A stretch of 64,000 nt of DNA from Chelydra serpentina (Eukaryota > Chordata > Testudines > Chelydridae), in NCBI GenBank assembly GCA_037349315.1, contig JBAIAC010000557.1, positions 1 to 64,000 on the forward strand, given 5' to 3'. Positions within the stretch are counted from its first letter, which is position 1; the number at the start of each line of letters is the position of its first letter. A model generated the notes under the pieces. That model saw nothing but the letters and a program-made list of their open reading frames with translations. It had not been told where the DNA came from and did no database searches. A program made the translations under genes and the position numbers. Below, one piece after another: positions 21,788 through 32,935 of the stretch.

Positions 21788-22330
21788 GGTGTGGCGGCCC
21801 CAGGGCCGTACACAATGAACTCAGCTGTTTTCCAGCATCCCCGGGACAGGCTATTTCCAGCTGCCCCGGCTGAGTGGCAGCAGCGGGTGCGGCCCCTCCC
21901 CGTTCGCCCCTCGGCCCAGGCAGGGCAGGGCCGGCCCCAGGCCAGGGGCTATTCTGAGATGGGGGAGGGAGAGCTTCCAGAACAAGCCCCCGCGGCTGTT
22001 TCCGACTCCTCCCCCCCCCCCCCCCCGTCCCTCCTGGGCCAGCAGCTTCCCCACCACGACCGGCCTCCGCCCCTCTCAGTGCCCCACAGGCTGCTACCCG
22101 CTCGGGCATCCCTCCCCCCTTGTCTAACCCCTCAGGGCTGCGGGTTGGCCGCCCCAGCCAGGTTCTGCTGGGCTCCTCCTGTGGACACCCCATGGAAAAC
22201 GTCAGCTGGGGGCCCGGTCGGAGGCAGGGGTCCTTGGAGCTGGCAGGGTTAACGGCAGCAGAGGGGTTAACAACCCCAGGGGGGTTACGGCCCCAGGAGG
22301 GGTGTGTGTGTAATGGGAAGGGTTAATGAC
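21788..22330. other. Non-repetitive island with paired CAGCTG E-boxes
   Basis: This island lies between two minisatellites. It contains two CAGCTG E-boxes 36 bp apart (21822-21827 and 21858-21863) and a CTATTTCC segment next to the second. CAGCTG is a preferred site of myogenic bHLH factors. A regulatory role for DES is only a possibility. Confidence 0.35.
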
Positions 22331-24716
22331 ACTGCAGGGATTATGGGCCCCTGGCTATGGGAAGGCGACCGGCCCCATGGGGGTTACGGGCCCCGGGCTA
22401 TGGGAAGGCGACCGGCCCCGCGGGGATTACGGGCCCCGGGCTATGGGAAGGTGACCAGCCCCGTGGGGGTTACTGGCCCCGGGCTATGGGAAGGCGACCG
22501 GCCCCGTGGGGGTTACGGGCCCCGGGCTATGGGAAGGTGACTGGCCCCGTGGGGGTTACGGGCCCCGGGCTATGGGAAGGTGACCAGCCCCGCGGGGGTT
22601 ACTGGCCCCGGGCTATGGGAAGGCGACCGGCCCCATGGGGGTTACGGGCCCCGGGCTATGGGAAGGCGACCGGCCCCGCGGGGATTACGGGCCCCGGGCT
22701 ATGGGAAGGTGACCAGCCCCGTGGGGGTTACTGGCCCCGGGCTATGGGAAGGCGACCGGCCCCGTGGGGGTTACGGGCCCCGGGCTATGGGAAGGCGACC
22801 GGCCCCGCGGGGATTACGGGCCCCGGGCTATGGGAAGGTGACCAGCCCCGCAGGGTTACAGATCCCGGGCTATGGGAAGGTGACCGGCCCCATGGGGGTT
22901 ACGGGTCCCGGGCTATGGGAAGGCGACTGGCCCTGGGCTATGGGAAGGCGACCGGCCCCGCAGGGTTACAGATCCCGGGCTATGGGAAGGTGACTGGCCC
23001 CGTGGGGGTTACGGGCCCCGGGCTATGGGAAGGCGACTGGCCCCGGGCTATGGGAAGGCGACTGGCCCCGGGCTATGGGAAGGCGACTGACCCCGTGGGG
23101 GTTACGGACCCCTGGCTATGGGAAGGTGACCAGCCCCGTGGGGGTTACTGGCCCCAGGCTATGGGAAGGCGACCGGCCCCGTGGGGGTTACGGGCCCCGG
23201 GCTATGGGAAGGTGACTGGCCCCGTGGGGGTTACGGGCCCCGGGCTATGGGAAGGTGACCGGCCCCGCGGGGGTTACTGGCCCCGGGCTATGGGAAGGCG
23301 ACCGGCCCCATGGGGGTTACGGGCCCCGGGCTATGGGAAGGCGACCGGCCCCGCGGGGATTACGGGCCCCGGGCTATGGGAAGGTGACCAGCCCCGTGGG
23401 GGTTACTGGCCCCGGGCTATGGGAAGGCGACCGGCCCCGTGGGGGTTACGGGCCCCGGGCTATGGGAAGGCGACCGGCCCCGCGGGGATTACGGGCCCCG
23501 GGCTATGGGAAGGTGACCAGCCCCGCAGGGTTACAGATCCCGGGCTATGGGAAGGTGACCGGCCCCATGGGGGTTACGGGCCCCGGGCTATGGGAAGGCG
23601 ACTGGCCCTGGGCTATGGGAAGGCGACCGGCCCCGCAGGGTTACAGATCCCGGGCTATGGGAAGGTGACTGGCCCCGTGGGGGTTACGGGCCCCGGGCTA
23701 TGGGAAGGCGACTGGCCCCGGGCTATGGGAAGGCGACTGACCCCGTGGGGGTTACGGACCCCTGGCTATGGGAAGGTGACTGGCCCCGTGGGGCTGTGGG
23801 GGTTACGGGCCGTGTGGGGGTTACGGACCCCTGGCTATGGGAAGGCGACCGGCCCCGTGGGGGTTACGGGCCCCGGTCTATGGGAAGGTGACTGGCCCCG
23901 TGGGGGTTACGGGCCCCGTGGGGGTTACTGGCCCTGGGCTATGGGAAGGCGACCGGCCCCGCAGGGTTACAGATCCCGGGCTATGGGAAGGCGACCGGCC
24001 CCGCAGGGTTACAGATCCCGGGCTATGGGAAGGCGACTGACCCCGTGGGGGTTACGGACTCCTGGCTATGGGAAGGTGACTGGCCCCGTGGGGCTGTGGG
24101 GGTTACGGGCCGTGTGGGGGTTACGGGCCCCGGGCTATGGGAAGGCGACCGGCCCCGTGGGGGTTACGGGCCCCGGTCTATGGGAAGGTGACTGGCCCCG
24201 TGGGGGTTACGGGCCCCGTGGGGGTTACTGGCCCCGGGCTATGGGAAGGCGACCGGCCCCGCAGGGTTACGGGCCCCGGGCTATGGGAAGGCGACCGGCC
24301 CCGTGGGGGTTATGGGCCCCGGGCTATGGGAAGGTGACTGGCCCCGTGGGGGTTACGGGCCCCGTGGGGGTTACTGGCCCCGGGCTATGGGAAGGCGACC
24401 GGCCCCGCAGGGTTACGGGCCCCGGGCTATGGGAAGGCGACCGGCCCCGCAGGGTTACGGGCCCCGGGCTATGGGAAGGCGACCGGCCCCGTGGGGGTTA
24501 CTGGCCCCGGGCTATGGGAAGGCGACCGGCCCCGCAGGGTTACAGATCCCGGGCTATGGGAAGGCGACTGACCCCGTGGGGCTGTGGGGGTTACGGGCCG
24601 TGTGGGGGTTACGGGCCCCGGGCTATGGGAAGGTGACTGGCCCCGTGGGGGTTACGGGCCCCGGGCTATGGGAAGGCAACCGGCCCCGCAGGGTTACGGG
24701 CCCCGGGCTATGGGAA
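22331..24716. repeat. 43-bp minisatellite, left part of a CR1-split array
   Basis: The unit contains GGGGGTTACGGGCCCCGGGC and TATGGGAAGGCGACCGGCCC. Shorter variants lack part of the unit. A block at about 22580-22993 recurs almost unchanged 675 bp downstream, showing higher-order duplication. Confidence 0.97.
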
Positions 24717-24793
24717 ACCTACTGAGGCATCCCCCTTGCAGGTTTCCCTGAGTAGCTTCTGCCACAAGTGAGAACTCTTCGAAGGAAGGAACT

Positions 24794-25810
24794 ATGGATG
24801 CTGAGCGATCCGCTGTCGTGACCTGCACAGGATGTGCCATGTTTGTCTTTCTTCCACAGGATAGAAGCGACTTTGTCTGTACAAAGTGCAAGCTGATCTC
24901 CATATTGGAGGAGAAGATTCAAGGTCTGGAGAAACGAGTATCAACCCTGCGTTCCATAAAAGAAAATGAGGAGTTCCTGGATAGACGTCAGGATAGGCTT
25001 CAGCGGGCGCAGTGTTGTGAGGATTCAGAGCAGGCTGCGCAGCGGGGACAGAAGACCAGCGAGGATAATTGGCGGCATGTGACCTCCAGAAGAGGAAAGA
25101 GTATGAGACAAGTCCATGTACAAGAAACGCATATTCAGATGAGCAACCGTTTTCATGTTCTCTCCACAGGTACTAGTGCAGAGAGTGGAGTGGATGATAC
25201 ATCTGAGGGAACAGAGCAGAAGGAGACTCCACCGATTGAAAGGCATGAGATGCACCATCCTAGGGATGGGGTTTCCACGACCACCATTCCCAAGAGGAGG
25301 AGGAGGGTGGTGGTGCTCAGGGACTCTCTCCTCAAGGGGACTGAGTCATCTATCTGCCGCCCTGACCGGGAAAACCGAGAGGTGTGCTGCTTGCCAGGGG
25401 CTAGGATTCGTGATGTGACGGAGAGACTGCCGAGACTCATCAAGCCCTCAGATCGCTACCCCTTCCTGCTTCTCCACGTGGGCACCAATGATACTGCCAA
25501 GAATGACCTTGAGCGTATTACTGCAGACTACGTGGCTCTGGGAAGAAGGATAAAGGCGTTTGAGGCGCAAGTGGTGTTCTCGTCCATTCTCCCTGTGGCA
25601 GGAAAAGGCCGGGGTAGAGACCGTCGAATCGTGGAAGTCAACAAATGGCTACGCAGATGGTGTCGGAGAGAAGGGTTTGGATTCTTTGACCATGGGATGG
25701 TGTTCCAAGAAGAAGGAGTGCTAGGCAGAGACGGGCTCCACCTGACGAAGAGAGGGAAGAGCATCTTTGGAAGCAGGCTGGCCAACCTAGTGAGGAGGGC
25801 TTTAAACTAG
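24794..25810 (+). CDS. CR1 ORF1 protein (zinc-binding plus SGNH-esterase-like), 338 aa
   Basis: ORF1 proteins of CR1 elements bind nucleic acid and many carry an esterase domain (family knowledge). The N-terminus has C11-x2-C14 and C29-x2-C32, a zinc-finger-like pair, followed by a leucine-rich coiled-coil segment (about 33-60). The C-terminal half has the SGNH landmarks: S178 in LRDSLLKG, N232 in VGTNDT, and D313 and H316 in DGLHLT. The usual Gly before Asp-Ser is Arg here. The frame is intact from the ATG to a stop 44 bp before ORF2. Whether it is expressed is unknown. Confidence 0.9.
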   Translation: MDAERSAVVTCTGCAMFVFLPQDRSDFVCTKCKLISILEEKIQGLEKRVSTLRSIKENEEFLDRRQDRLQRAQCCEDSEQAAQRGQKTSEDNWRHVTSRRGKSMRQVHVQETHIQMSNRFHVLSTGTSAESGVDDTSEGTEQKETPPIERHEMHHPRDGVSTTTIPKRRRRVVVLRDSLLKGTESSICRPDRENREVCCLPGARIRDVTERLPRLIKPSDRYPFLLLHVGTNDTAKNDLERITADYVALGRRIKAFEAQVVFSSILPVAGKGRGRDRRIVEVNKWLRRWCRREGFGFFDHGMVFQEEGVLGRDGLHLTKRGKSIFGSRLANLVRRALN

Positions 25811-25854
25811 GTTCACCGGGGGAAGGAGACCAAAGCCCCGAGATAAGTGGGAAA

Positions 25855-28704
25855 GTGGGATACCGGGAGGAAGCACAAGTAGGTGAGTGCAAGAGGGGAG
25901 GGCTCCTGCCCCATACTGGGACAGCAGGACGATCGGTGAGATATCTTAAATGCCTATACACAAATGCAAGAAGCCTGGGGAACAAGCAGGGAGAACTGGA
26001 AGTCCTGGCACAGTCAAGGAATTATGACGTAATTGGAATAACAGAGACTTGGTGGGATAACTCACACGATTGGAGTAGTGTCATGGATGGATATAAACTG
26101 TTCAGGAAGGATAGGCAGGGCAGAAAAGGTGGGGGAGTTGCATTGAATGTAAGAGAGCAGTATGACTGCTCAGAGCTCCAGTATGAAACTGCAGAAAAAC
26201 CTGAGAGTCTCTGGATTAAATTGAGAAGTGTGAGCAACAAGGGTAATGTCGTGGTGGGAGTCTGCTAGAGACCACCGGACCAGGGGGATGAGGTGGACGA
26301 GGCTTTCTTCCAGCAACTAACAGAAGTTACTAGATCACAGGCCCTGGTTCTCATGGGTGACTTTAATCACCCCGACATCTGCTGGGAGAGCAATACAGCG
26401 GTGCACAGACAATCCAGGAAGTTTTTGGAAAGTGTAGGGGACAATTTCCTGGTGCAAGTGCTGGAGGAACCAACTAGGGGAAAAGCTCTTCTTGACCTGC
26501 TGCTCACAAACAGGGAAGAAATAGTAGAGGAAGCAATAGTGGATGGGAACCTGGGAGGCAGTGACCATGAGATGGTCGAGTTCAGGATCCTGACACAAGG
26601 AAGAAAGGAGAACAGTAGAATACAGAGCCTGGACTTCAGAAAAGCAGACTTTGACTCCCTCAGGGAACTGATGGGCAAGGTCCCCTGGGAGAATAACATG
26701 AGGGGGAAAGGAGTCGAGGAAAGCTGGCTGTATTTTAAAGAAACCTTATTGAGGTTGCAGGAACAAACCATCCCGATGTGTAGAAAGAAAAGTAAATATG
26801 GCAGGCGACCAGCTTGGCTTAACAGTGAAATCCTTGCTCGTCTTAAACACAAAAAAGCAGCTTACAAGAAGTGGAAGATTGGACAAATGACCAGGGAGGA
26901 GTATAAAAGGATTGTTCAGGCATGCAGGAGTGAAATTAGGAAGGCCAAATCACACTTGGAGTTGCAGCTAGCCGGAGATGTTAGGAGTAACAAGAAGGGT
27001 TTCTTCAGGTATGTTAGCAACAAGAAGAAAGTCAAGGAACGTGTGGGCCCCTTGCTGAATGAGGGAGGGAACCTTGTGACAGAGGATGTGGAGAAAGCTA
27101 GTGTACTCAATGCTTTTTTTGCCTCTGTCTTCACAGACAAGGTCAGCTCCCAGACAGCTGCACTCCGCGGCACGGTATGGGGAGGAGGTGACCAGCCCTC
27201 TGTGGAGAAAGAAGTAGTTCGGGACTATTTAGAAAAGCTGGACGAACACAAGTCCATGGGGCCGGATGCACTGCATCCGAGGGTGCTAAAGGAGTTGGGC
27301 GATGTGATTGCAGAGCCATTGGCCATTATCTTTGACAAATCATGGCAATCGGGGGAGGTCCCGGATGACTGGAAAAAAGCGAATGTAGTGCCCATCTTTA
27401 AAAAAGGGAAGAAGGAAGATCCGGGGAACTACAGGCCAGTCAGTCTCACCTCAATCCCTGGAAAAATCATGGAACAGGTCCTCAAGCAATCAATTTTGAA
27501 CCACTTAAAGGAGGGGAAAGTGATCAGAAACAGTCAGCATGGATTCACCAAGGGCAAGTCATGCCTGACTAACCTAATTGCCTTCTATGATGAGATAACT
27601 GGCTCTGTGGATGAGGGGAAAGCAGTGGATGTGCTATTTCTTGACTTTAGCAAAGCTTTTGATACAGTCTCGCACAGCGTTCTTGCCAGCAAGTTAAAGA
27701 AGTATGGGCTGGATGAATGGACTGTAAGGTGGATAGAAAACTGGCTGGATGGTCGTGCTCAACGGGTAGTGATCAATGGCTCCATGTCTAGTTGGCAGCC
27801 GGTATCAAGTGGAGTGCCCCAAGGGTCGGTGCTGGGGCCGGTTTTGTTCAATATCTTCATCAACGACCTGGAGGATGGTGTGGACTGCACCCTTAGCAAG
27901 TTTGCAGATGACACTAAACTGGGAGGAGTGGTTGATACGCTGGAGGGTAGGGACAGGATACAGAGGGACCTAGACAAATTAGAGGATTGGGCCAAAAGAA
28001 ATCTGATGAGGTTCAACAAGGACAAGTGCAGAGTCCTGCACTTAGGACGGAAGAATCCCATGCACTGCTACAGACTAGGGACCGAATGGCTGGGCAGCAG
28101 TTCTGCAGAAAAGGACCTAGGGGTTACAGTGGACGAAAAGCTGAATATGAGTCAACAGTGTGCCCTTGTTGCCAAGAAGGCTAACGGCATTTTGGGCTGT
28201 ATAAGTAGGGGCATTTCCAGCAGATCGAGGGACGTGATTATTCCCCTCTATTCGGCACTGGTGAGGCCTCATTTGGAGTACTGTGTCCAGTTTTGGGCCC
28301 CACACTACAAGAAGGATGTGGATAAATTGGAAAGAGTCCAACGGAGGGCAACAAAAATGATTAGGGGGCTGGAGCACATGACATATGAGGAGAGGCTGAG
28401 GGAACTGGGATTGTTTAGCCTGCAGAAGAGAAGAGTGAGGGGGGATTTGATAGCTGCTTTCAACTACCTGAAAGGGGGTTCCAAAGAGGATGGATCTAGA
28501 CTGTTCTCAGTGGTAGAAGATGACAGAACAAGGAGTAATGGTCTCAAGTTGCAGAGGGGGAGGTTTAGGTTGGATATTAGGAAAAACTTTTTCACTAGTA
28601 GGGTGGTGAAGCACTGGAATGGGTTACCTAGGGAGGTGGTGGAATCTCCTTCCTTAGAGGTTTTTAAGGTCAGGCTTGACAAAGCCCTGGCTGGGATGAT
28701 CTAG
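25855..28704 (+). pseudogene. CR1 ORF2 (endonuclease and reverse transcriptase), one nonsense codon
   Basis: The frame has 949 codons before the final stop, interrupted once by TAG at 26266-26268 (codon 138). There, a Tyr-coding codon in the GVCxRPPDQ motif would be expected from family knowledge. The endonuclease shows [24 protein letters not shown] and SDHEMV. RT shows [29 protein letters not shown] and F683-A-D685-D686, the catalytic Asp pair. Translation could restart at the Met at 26293, but that product would lack the endonuclease N-terminus. The protein nicks DNA and primes reverse transcription at the target. Confidence 0.93.
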
Positions 28705-28789
28705 TTGGGGTTGGTCCTGCTTTGAGCAGGGGGTTGGACTAGAACCTCCTGAGGTCCCTTCCAACCCTGAGATTCTATGATTCTATGAT

Positions 28790-30388
28790 AAGGTGACTGG
28801 CCCCGGGGGGGTTACGGGCCCCGGGCTATGGGAAGGCGACTGGCCCCGTGGGGGTTACTGGCCCCGGGCTATGGGAAGGCGACCGGCCCCGTGGAGGTTT
28901 TTGGCCCCGGGCTATGGGAAGGCGACTGGCCCCGTGGGGGTTACGGGCCCCGGGCTATGGGAGGCGACCGGCCCCGCAGGGTTACAGACCCCAGGCTATG
29001 GGAAGGCGACTGGCTCCATGGGGGTTACGGGCCCCGGGCTATGGGAAGGAGACCGGCCCCGTGGGGGTTACGGGCCCCGTGGGGGCTATGGGAAGGCGAC
29101 TGGCCCCGTGGGGGCTATGGGAAGGTGACCGGCCCCGTGGGGGTTACTGGCCCCGGGCTATGGGAAGGTGACCGGCCCCGGGCTATGGGAAGGCGACTGG
29201 CTCCATGGGGGTTACGGGCCCCGGGCTATGGGAAGGCGACCGGCCCCGTGGAGGTTTTTGGCCTCGGGCTATGGGAAGGAGACCAGCCCCGTGGGGGTTA
29301 CGGGCCCCGTGGGGGCTATGGGAAGGTGACCGGCCCCGTGGGGGTTACTGGCCCCGGGCTATGGGAGGCGACTGGCCCCGTGGGGGTTACTGGCCCCGGG
29401 CTATGGGAAGGTGACTGGCCCCGTGGGGGTTACGGGCCCCGGGCTATGGGAAGGTGACCGGCCCCGTGGGGGTTACGGGCCCCAGGCTATGGGAAGGTGA
29501 CTGGCCCCGTGGGGGTTACGGGCCCCGGGCTATGGGAGGCGACTGGCCCCGTGGGGGTTACTGGCCCCGGGCTATGGGAAGGCGACTGGCCCCTTGGGGG
29601 TTACGGGCCCCGGGCTATGGGAAGGTGACCGGCCCCGTGGGGGTTACTGGCCCCGGGCTATGGGAAGGTGACTGGCCCCGCAGGGTTACGGGCCCCGGGC
29701 TATGGGAAGGTGACTGGCCCCGGGGGGTTACGGACCCCGGGCTATGGGAAGGTGACCGGCCCCGTGGGGGTTACTGGCCCCGGGCTATGGGAAGGTGACC
29801 GGCCCCGTGGGGGTTACTGGCCCCGGGCTATGGGAAGGTGACCGGCCCCATGGGGGTTACTGGCCCCGGGCTATGGGAAGGTGACCGGCCCCGTGGGGGT
29901 TACTGGCCCCGGGCTATGGGAAGGTGACCGGCCCCGTGGGGGTTACTGGCCCCGGGCTATGGGAGGCGACCGGCCCCGCGGGGATTACGGGCCCCGGGCT
30001 ATGGGAAGGTGACCGGCCCCGCAGGGTTACAGACCCCAGGATATGGGAAGGCGACCGGCCCCGCAGGGTTATGGGAAGGTGACTGGCCCCGGGGGGTTAC
30101 TGGCCCCGGGCTATGGGAAGGTGACCGGCCCCATGGGGGTTACTGGCCCCGGGCTATGGGAAGGTGACCAGCCCCATGGGGGTTACTGGCCCCGGGCTAT
30201 GGGAAGGTGACCGGCCCCGTGGGGGTTACTGGCCCCGGGCTATGGGAAGGTGACTGGCCCCGCAGGGTTACGGGCCCCGGGCTATGGGAGGCGACCAGCC
30301 CCGTGGGGGTTACAGACCCCAGGCTATGGGAAGGCGACTGGCCCCGTGGGGTTTACGGACCCCGGGAAGGCGACCGGCCCCGCAGGGG
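28790..30388. repeat. 43-bp minisatellite, right part of the CR1-split array
   Basis: The same unit as at 22331-24716 continues in phase after the CR1 insertion. It includes shortened variants such as GGCTATGGGAGGCGAC and GGAGGTTTTTGGCC. Confidence 0.97.
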
Positions 30389-31155
30389 TTAACGGCACAA
30401 GCCGTCCAAGGAGAGATTCCACAACAAGCCCCTGGTGGAGCGGGGCCAAGATTCCAGCCCATCCGGGCTGGGCGCCCCGAGGCTGCGGAGCTGGAGCTGG
30501 GAGGAAGGGGGTGTCCGCGGGGGGGGCGGGGGGAGCTCTCCCAGCCAGCCCTGGAGCAGGGCAAAGCGGATTACCTTGCGCTGACGCTGGGCCGGGCCAG
30601 CTGCCAGGGTACCTGAAATGTCCCATCCTGCGGGGACGGGGCCAGTGGTTAAACTCCACCTGGTCTCTGCAGCAGCGGGCCGGCCCCTGGCCCTCTCCCC
30701 TGGGTCCCCATCAGAGCCCCCGTGGGTCACAGCAGGCCGGGCCCCTTGGGCTCTTGGGGCCAGCCCTGCAGAAAGCCCTGCGGGATGGGCTGGGGGGCAC
30801 CAGGCCACGGTCGGAGGTGATTGATCAAGGAGCCCCAGGCCCCTTTTCCCCTGGACCCAGCTGTGCCCAGCCTGGGCCAAGAGGCGCTCTCGGGGTGCCC
30901 CTTGCCAGGGCCTGGAGGCCGGCGGGCCAGGCCAGGCCGGGCGCCAGCAGAGACAGAACAATCTCCTATTTAGACAATAAGACGCAGGGAGCCGAGGGAA
31001 CGGGCCGGCGGGTTCTTCCTACTTAGGAGAAAGGCTCCGCGGTGCCGTATGGCTGTAAAAGGAGCGGGGAGCAGCAGACAGGCCGGGGGGGCAGTGGGGG
31101 GCCACGTTCCCAGCCTCTGTGTTCATAAGACAATGATGGATCCGTGGGACGGAGC
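30389..31155. other. Non-repetitive intergenic island
   Basis: This is GC-rich sequence between two arrays. A short AT-richer motif CTCCTATTTAGACAATAAG lies near 30964-30982. No exon, RNA or repeat was recognised. Confidence 0.35.
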
Positions 31156-32812
31156 GAGAACACGGGCGGGATGCAATGGGGGCCGGGAGGCCCGGGGAGA
31201 GGCCAGATGGGGGGTGCTGCAGGGAATGGGGCCGGGGGTCCCGGGGAGAGGCCAGGCGGGGGGTGCTGCAGGGAATGGGGTAGGGGGTCCCGGGGAGAGG
31301 CCAGGCGGGGGGTGCTGCAGGGAATGGGGCCGGGAGGCCCGGGGAGAGGCCAGGCGGGGGGTGCTGCAGGGAATGAGGCAGGGGGTCCCGGGGAGAGGCC
31401 AGGCGGGGGGTGCTGTAGGGAATGGGGCCGGGAGGCCCGGGGAGAGGCCAGGCGGGGGGTGCTGCAGGGAATGGGGCCGGGAGGCCCGGGGAGAAGCCAG
31501 GCGGGGGGTGCTGCAGGGAATGGGGCTGGGAGGCCCGGGGAGAGGCCAGGCGGGGGGTGCTGCAGGGAATGGGGCAGGGGGTCCCGGGGAGAGGCCAGGC
31601 GGGGGGTGCTGCAGGGAATGGGGCAGGGGGTCCTGGGGAGAGGCCAGGCGGGGGGTGCTGTAGGGAATGGGGCCGGGAGGCCTGGGGAGAGGCCAGGCGG
31701 GGGGTGCTGCAGGGAATGGGGCAGGGGGTCCCGGGGAGAGGCCAGGCGGGGGGTGCTGCAGGGAATGGGGCCGGGAGGCCCGGGGAGAGGCCAGGCGGGG
31801 GGTGCTGCAGGGAATGGGGCAGGGGGTCCCGGGGAGAGGCCAGGCGGGGGGTGCTGTAGGGAATGGGGCCGGGAGGCCCGGGGAGAGGCCAGGCGGGGGG
31901 TGCTGCAGGGAATGGGGCCGGGAGGCCCGGGGAGAGGCCAGGCGGGGGTGCTGCAGGGAATGGGGCAGGGGGTCCCGGGGAGAGGCCAGGCGGGGGGTGC
32001 TGCAGGGAATGGGGCCGGGGGTCCCGGGGAGAGGCCAGGCGGGGGGTGCTGCAGGGAATGGGGTAGGGGGTCCCGGGGAGAGGCCAGGCGGGGGGTGCTG
32101 CAGGGAATGGGGCCGGGAGGCCCGGGGAGAGGCCAGGCGGGGGGTGCTGCAGGGAATGGGGCTGGGAGGCCCGGGGAGAGGCCAGGCGGGGGGTGCTGCA
32201 GGGAATGGGGCCGGGAGGCCCGGGGAGAGGCCAGGCGGGGGGTGCTGCAGGGAATGGGGCAGGGGGTCCCGGGGAGAGGCCAGGCGGGGGGTGCTGTAGG
32301 GAATGGGGCCGGGAGGCCCGGGGAGAGGCCAGGCGGGGGGTGCTGCAGGGAATGGGGCCGGGAGGCCCGGGGAGAGGCCAGGCGGGGGGTGCTGCAGGGA
32401 ATGGGGCAGGGGGTCCCGGGGAGAGGCCAGGCGGGGGGTGCTGCAGGGAATGGGGCCGGGAGGCCCGGGGAGAGGCCAGGCGGGGGGTGCTGCAGGGAAT
32501 GGGGCCGGGAGGCCCGGGGAGAGGCCAGGCGGGGGGTGCTGCAGGGAATGGGGCAGGGGGTCCCGGGGAGAGGCCAGGCGGGGGGTGCTGTAGGGAATGG
32601 GGCCGGGAGGCCCGGGGAGAGGCCAGGCGGGGGTGCTGCAGGGAATGGGGCAGGGGGTCCCGGGGAGAGGCCAGGCGGGGGGTGCTGCAGGGAATGGGGC
32701 AGGGGGTCCCGGGGAGAGGCCAGGCGGGGGGTGCTGTAGGGAATGGGGCCGGGAGGCCTGGGGAGAGGCCAGGCGGGGGGTGCTGCAGGGAATGGGGCAG
32801 GGGGTCCCGGGA
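31156..32812. repeat. 49-bp minisatellite, about 34 copies
   Basis: The unit reads GGTGCTGCAGGGAATGGGGC, then CGGGAGGCCC or AGGGGGTCCC, then GGGGAGAGGCCAGGCGGGG. Two unit types alternate irregularly, and a few copies are 48 bp. It opens long frames on both strands. Confidence 0.97.
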
Positions 32813-32935
32813 CCAGCTCTGCAGCCTGCACCCCACACGTGTCCTCTCCAGCAGCCATGGGAGGTGGCAGCTCAACCTTTGGGAGCTGAGCAGGGCCTGT
32901 GTGACGCCCCCCCCCAGGCCCTGGGCAGTGCTGGT

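Larger units (their letters stand above)
24717..28789 (+). mobile_element. Near full-length CR1 LINE inserted in the 43-bp array
   Basis: The 4.07-kb insert carries ORF1 (24794-25810) and ORF2 (25855-28704). It ends with the CR1 3' hallmark, two to three ATTCTATG octamers. The flanking array reads CTATGGGAA on the left and AAGGTGAC on the right, so one unit was split cleanly with at most a 2-bp (AA) duplication. One nonsense codon in ORF2 is the only obvious defect, so the copy is probably young. Confidence 0.95.

Noticed and set aside
22357..24636. 759-codon open frame rich in Gly, Pro and Trp
   Set aside because: It is the translation of a 43-bp tandem repeat without stops in several frames. 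No start context, splice sites or similarity support a gene.
26293..28704. Host reverse-transcriptase-like gene
   Set aside because: It is ORF2 of a CR1 LINE with its ORF1 upstream and the CR1 octamer 3' end.
31019..32875. Long Pro/Ser-rich and Gly/Arg-rich open frames on both strands
   Set aside because: They are frame products of the 49-bp minisatellite. Both strands are open simultaneously, as expected for stop-free GC-rich repeats.
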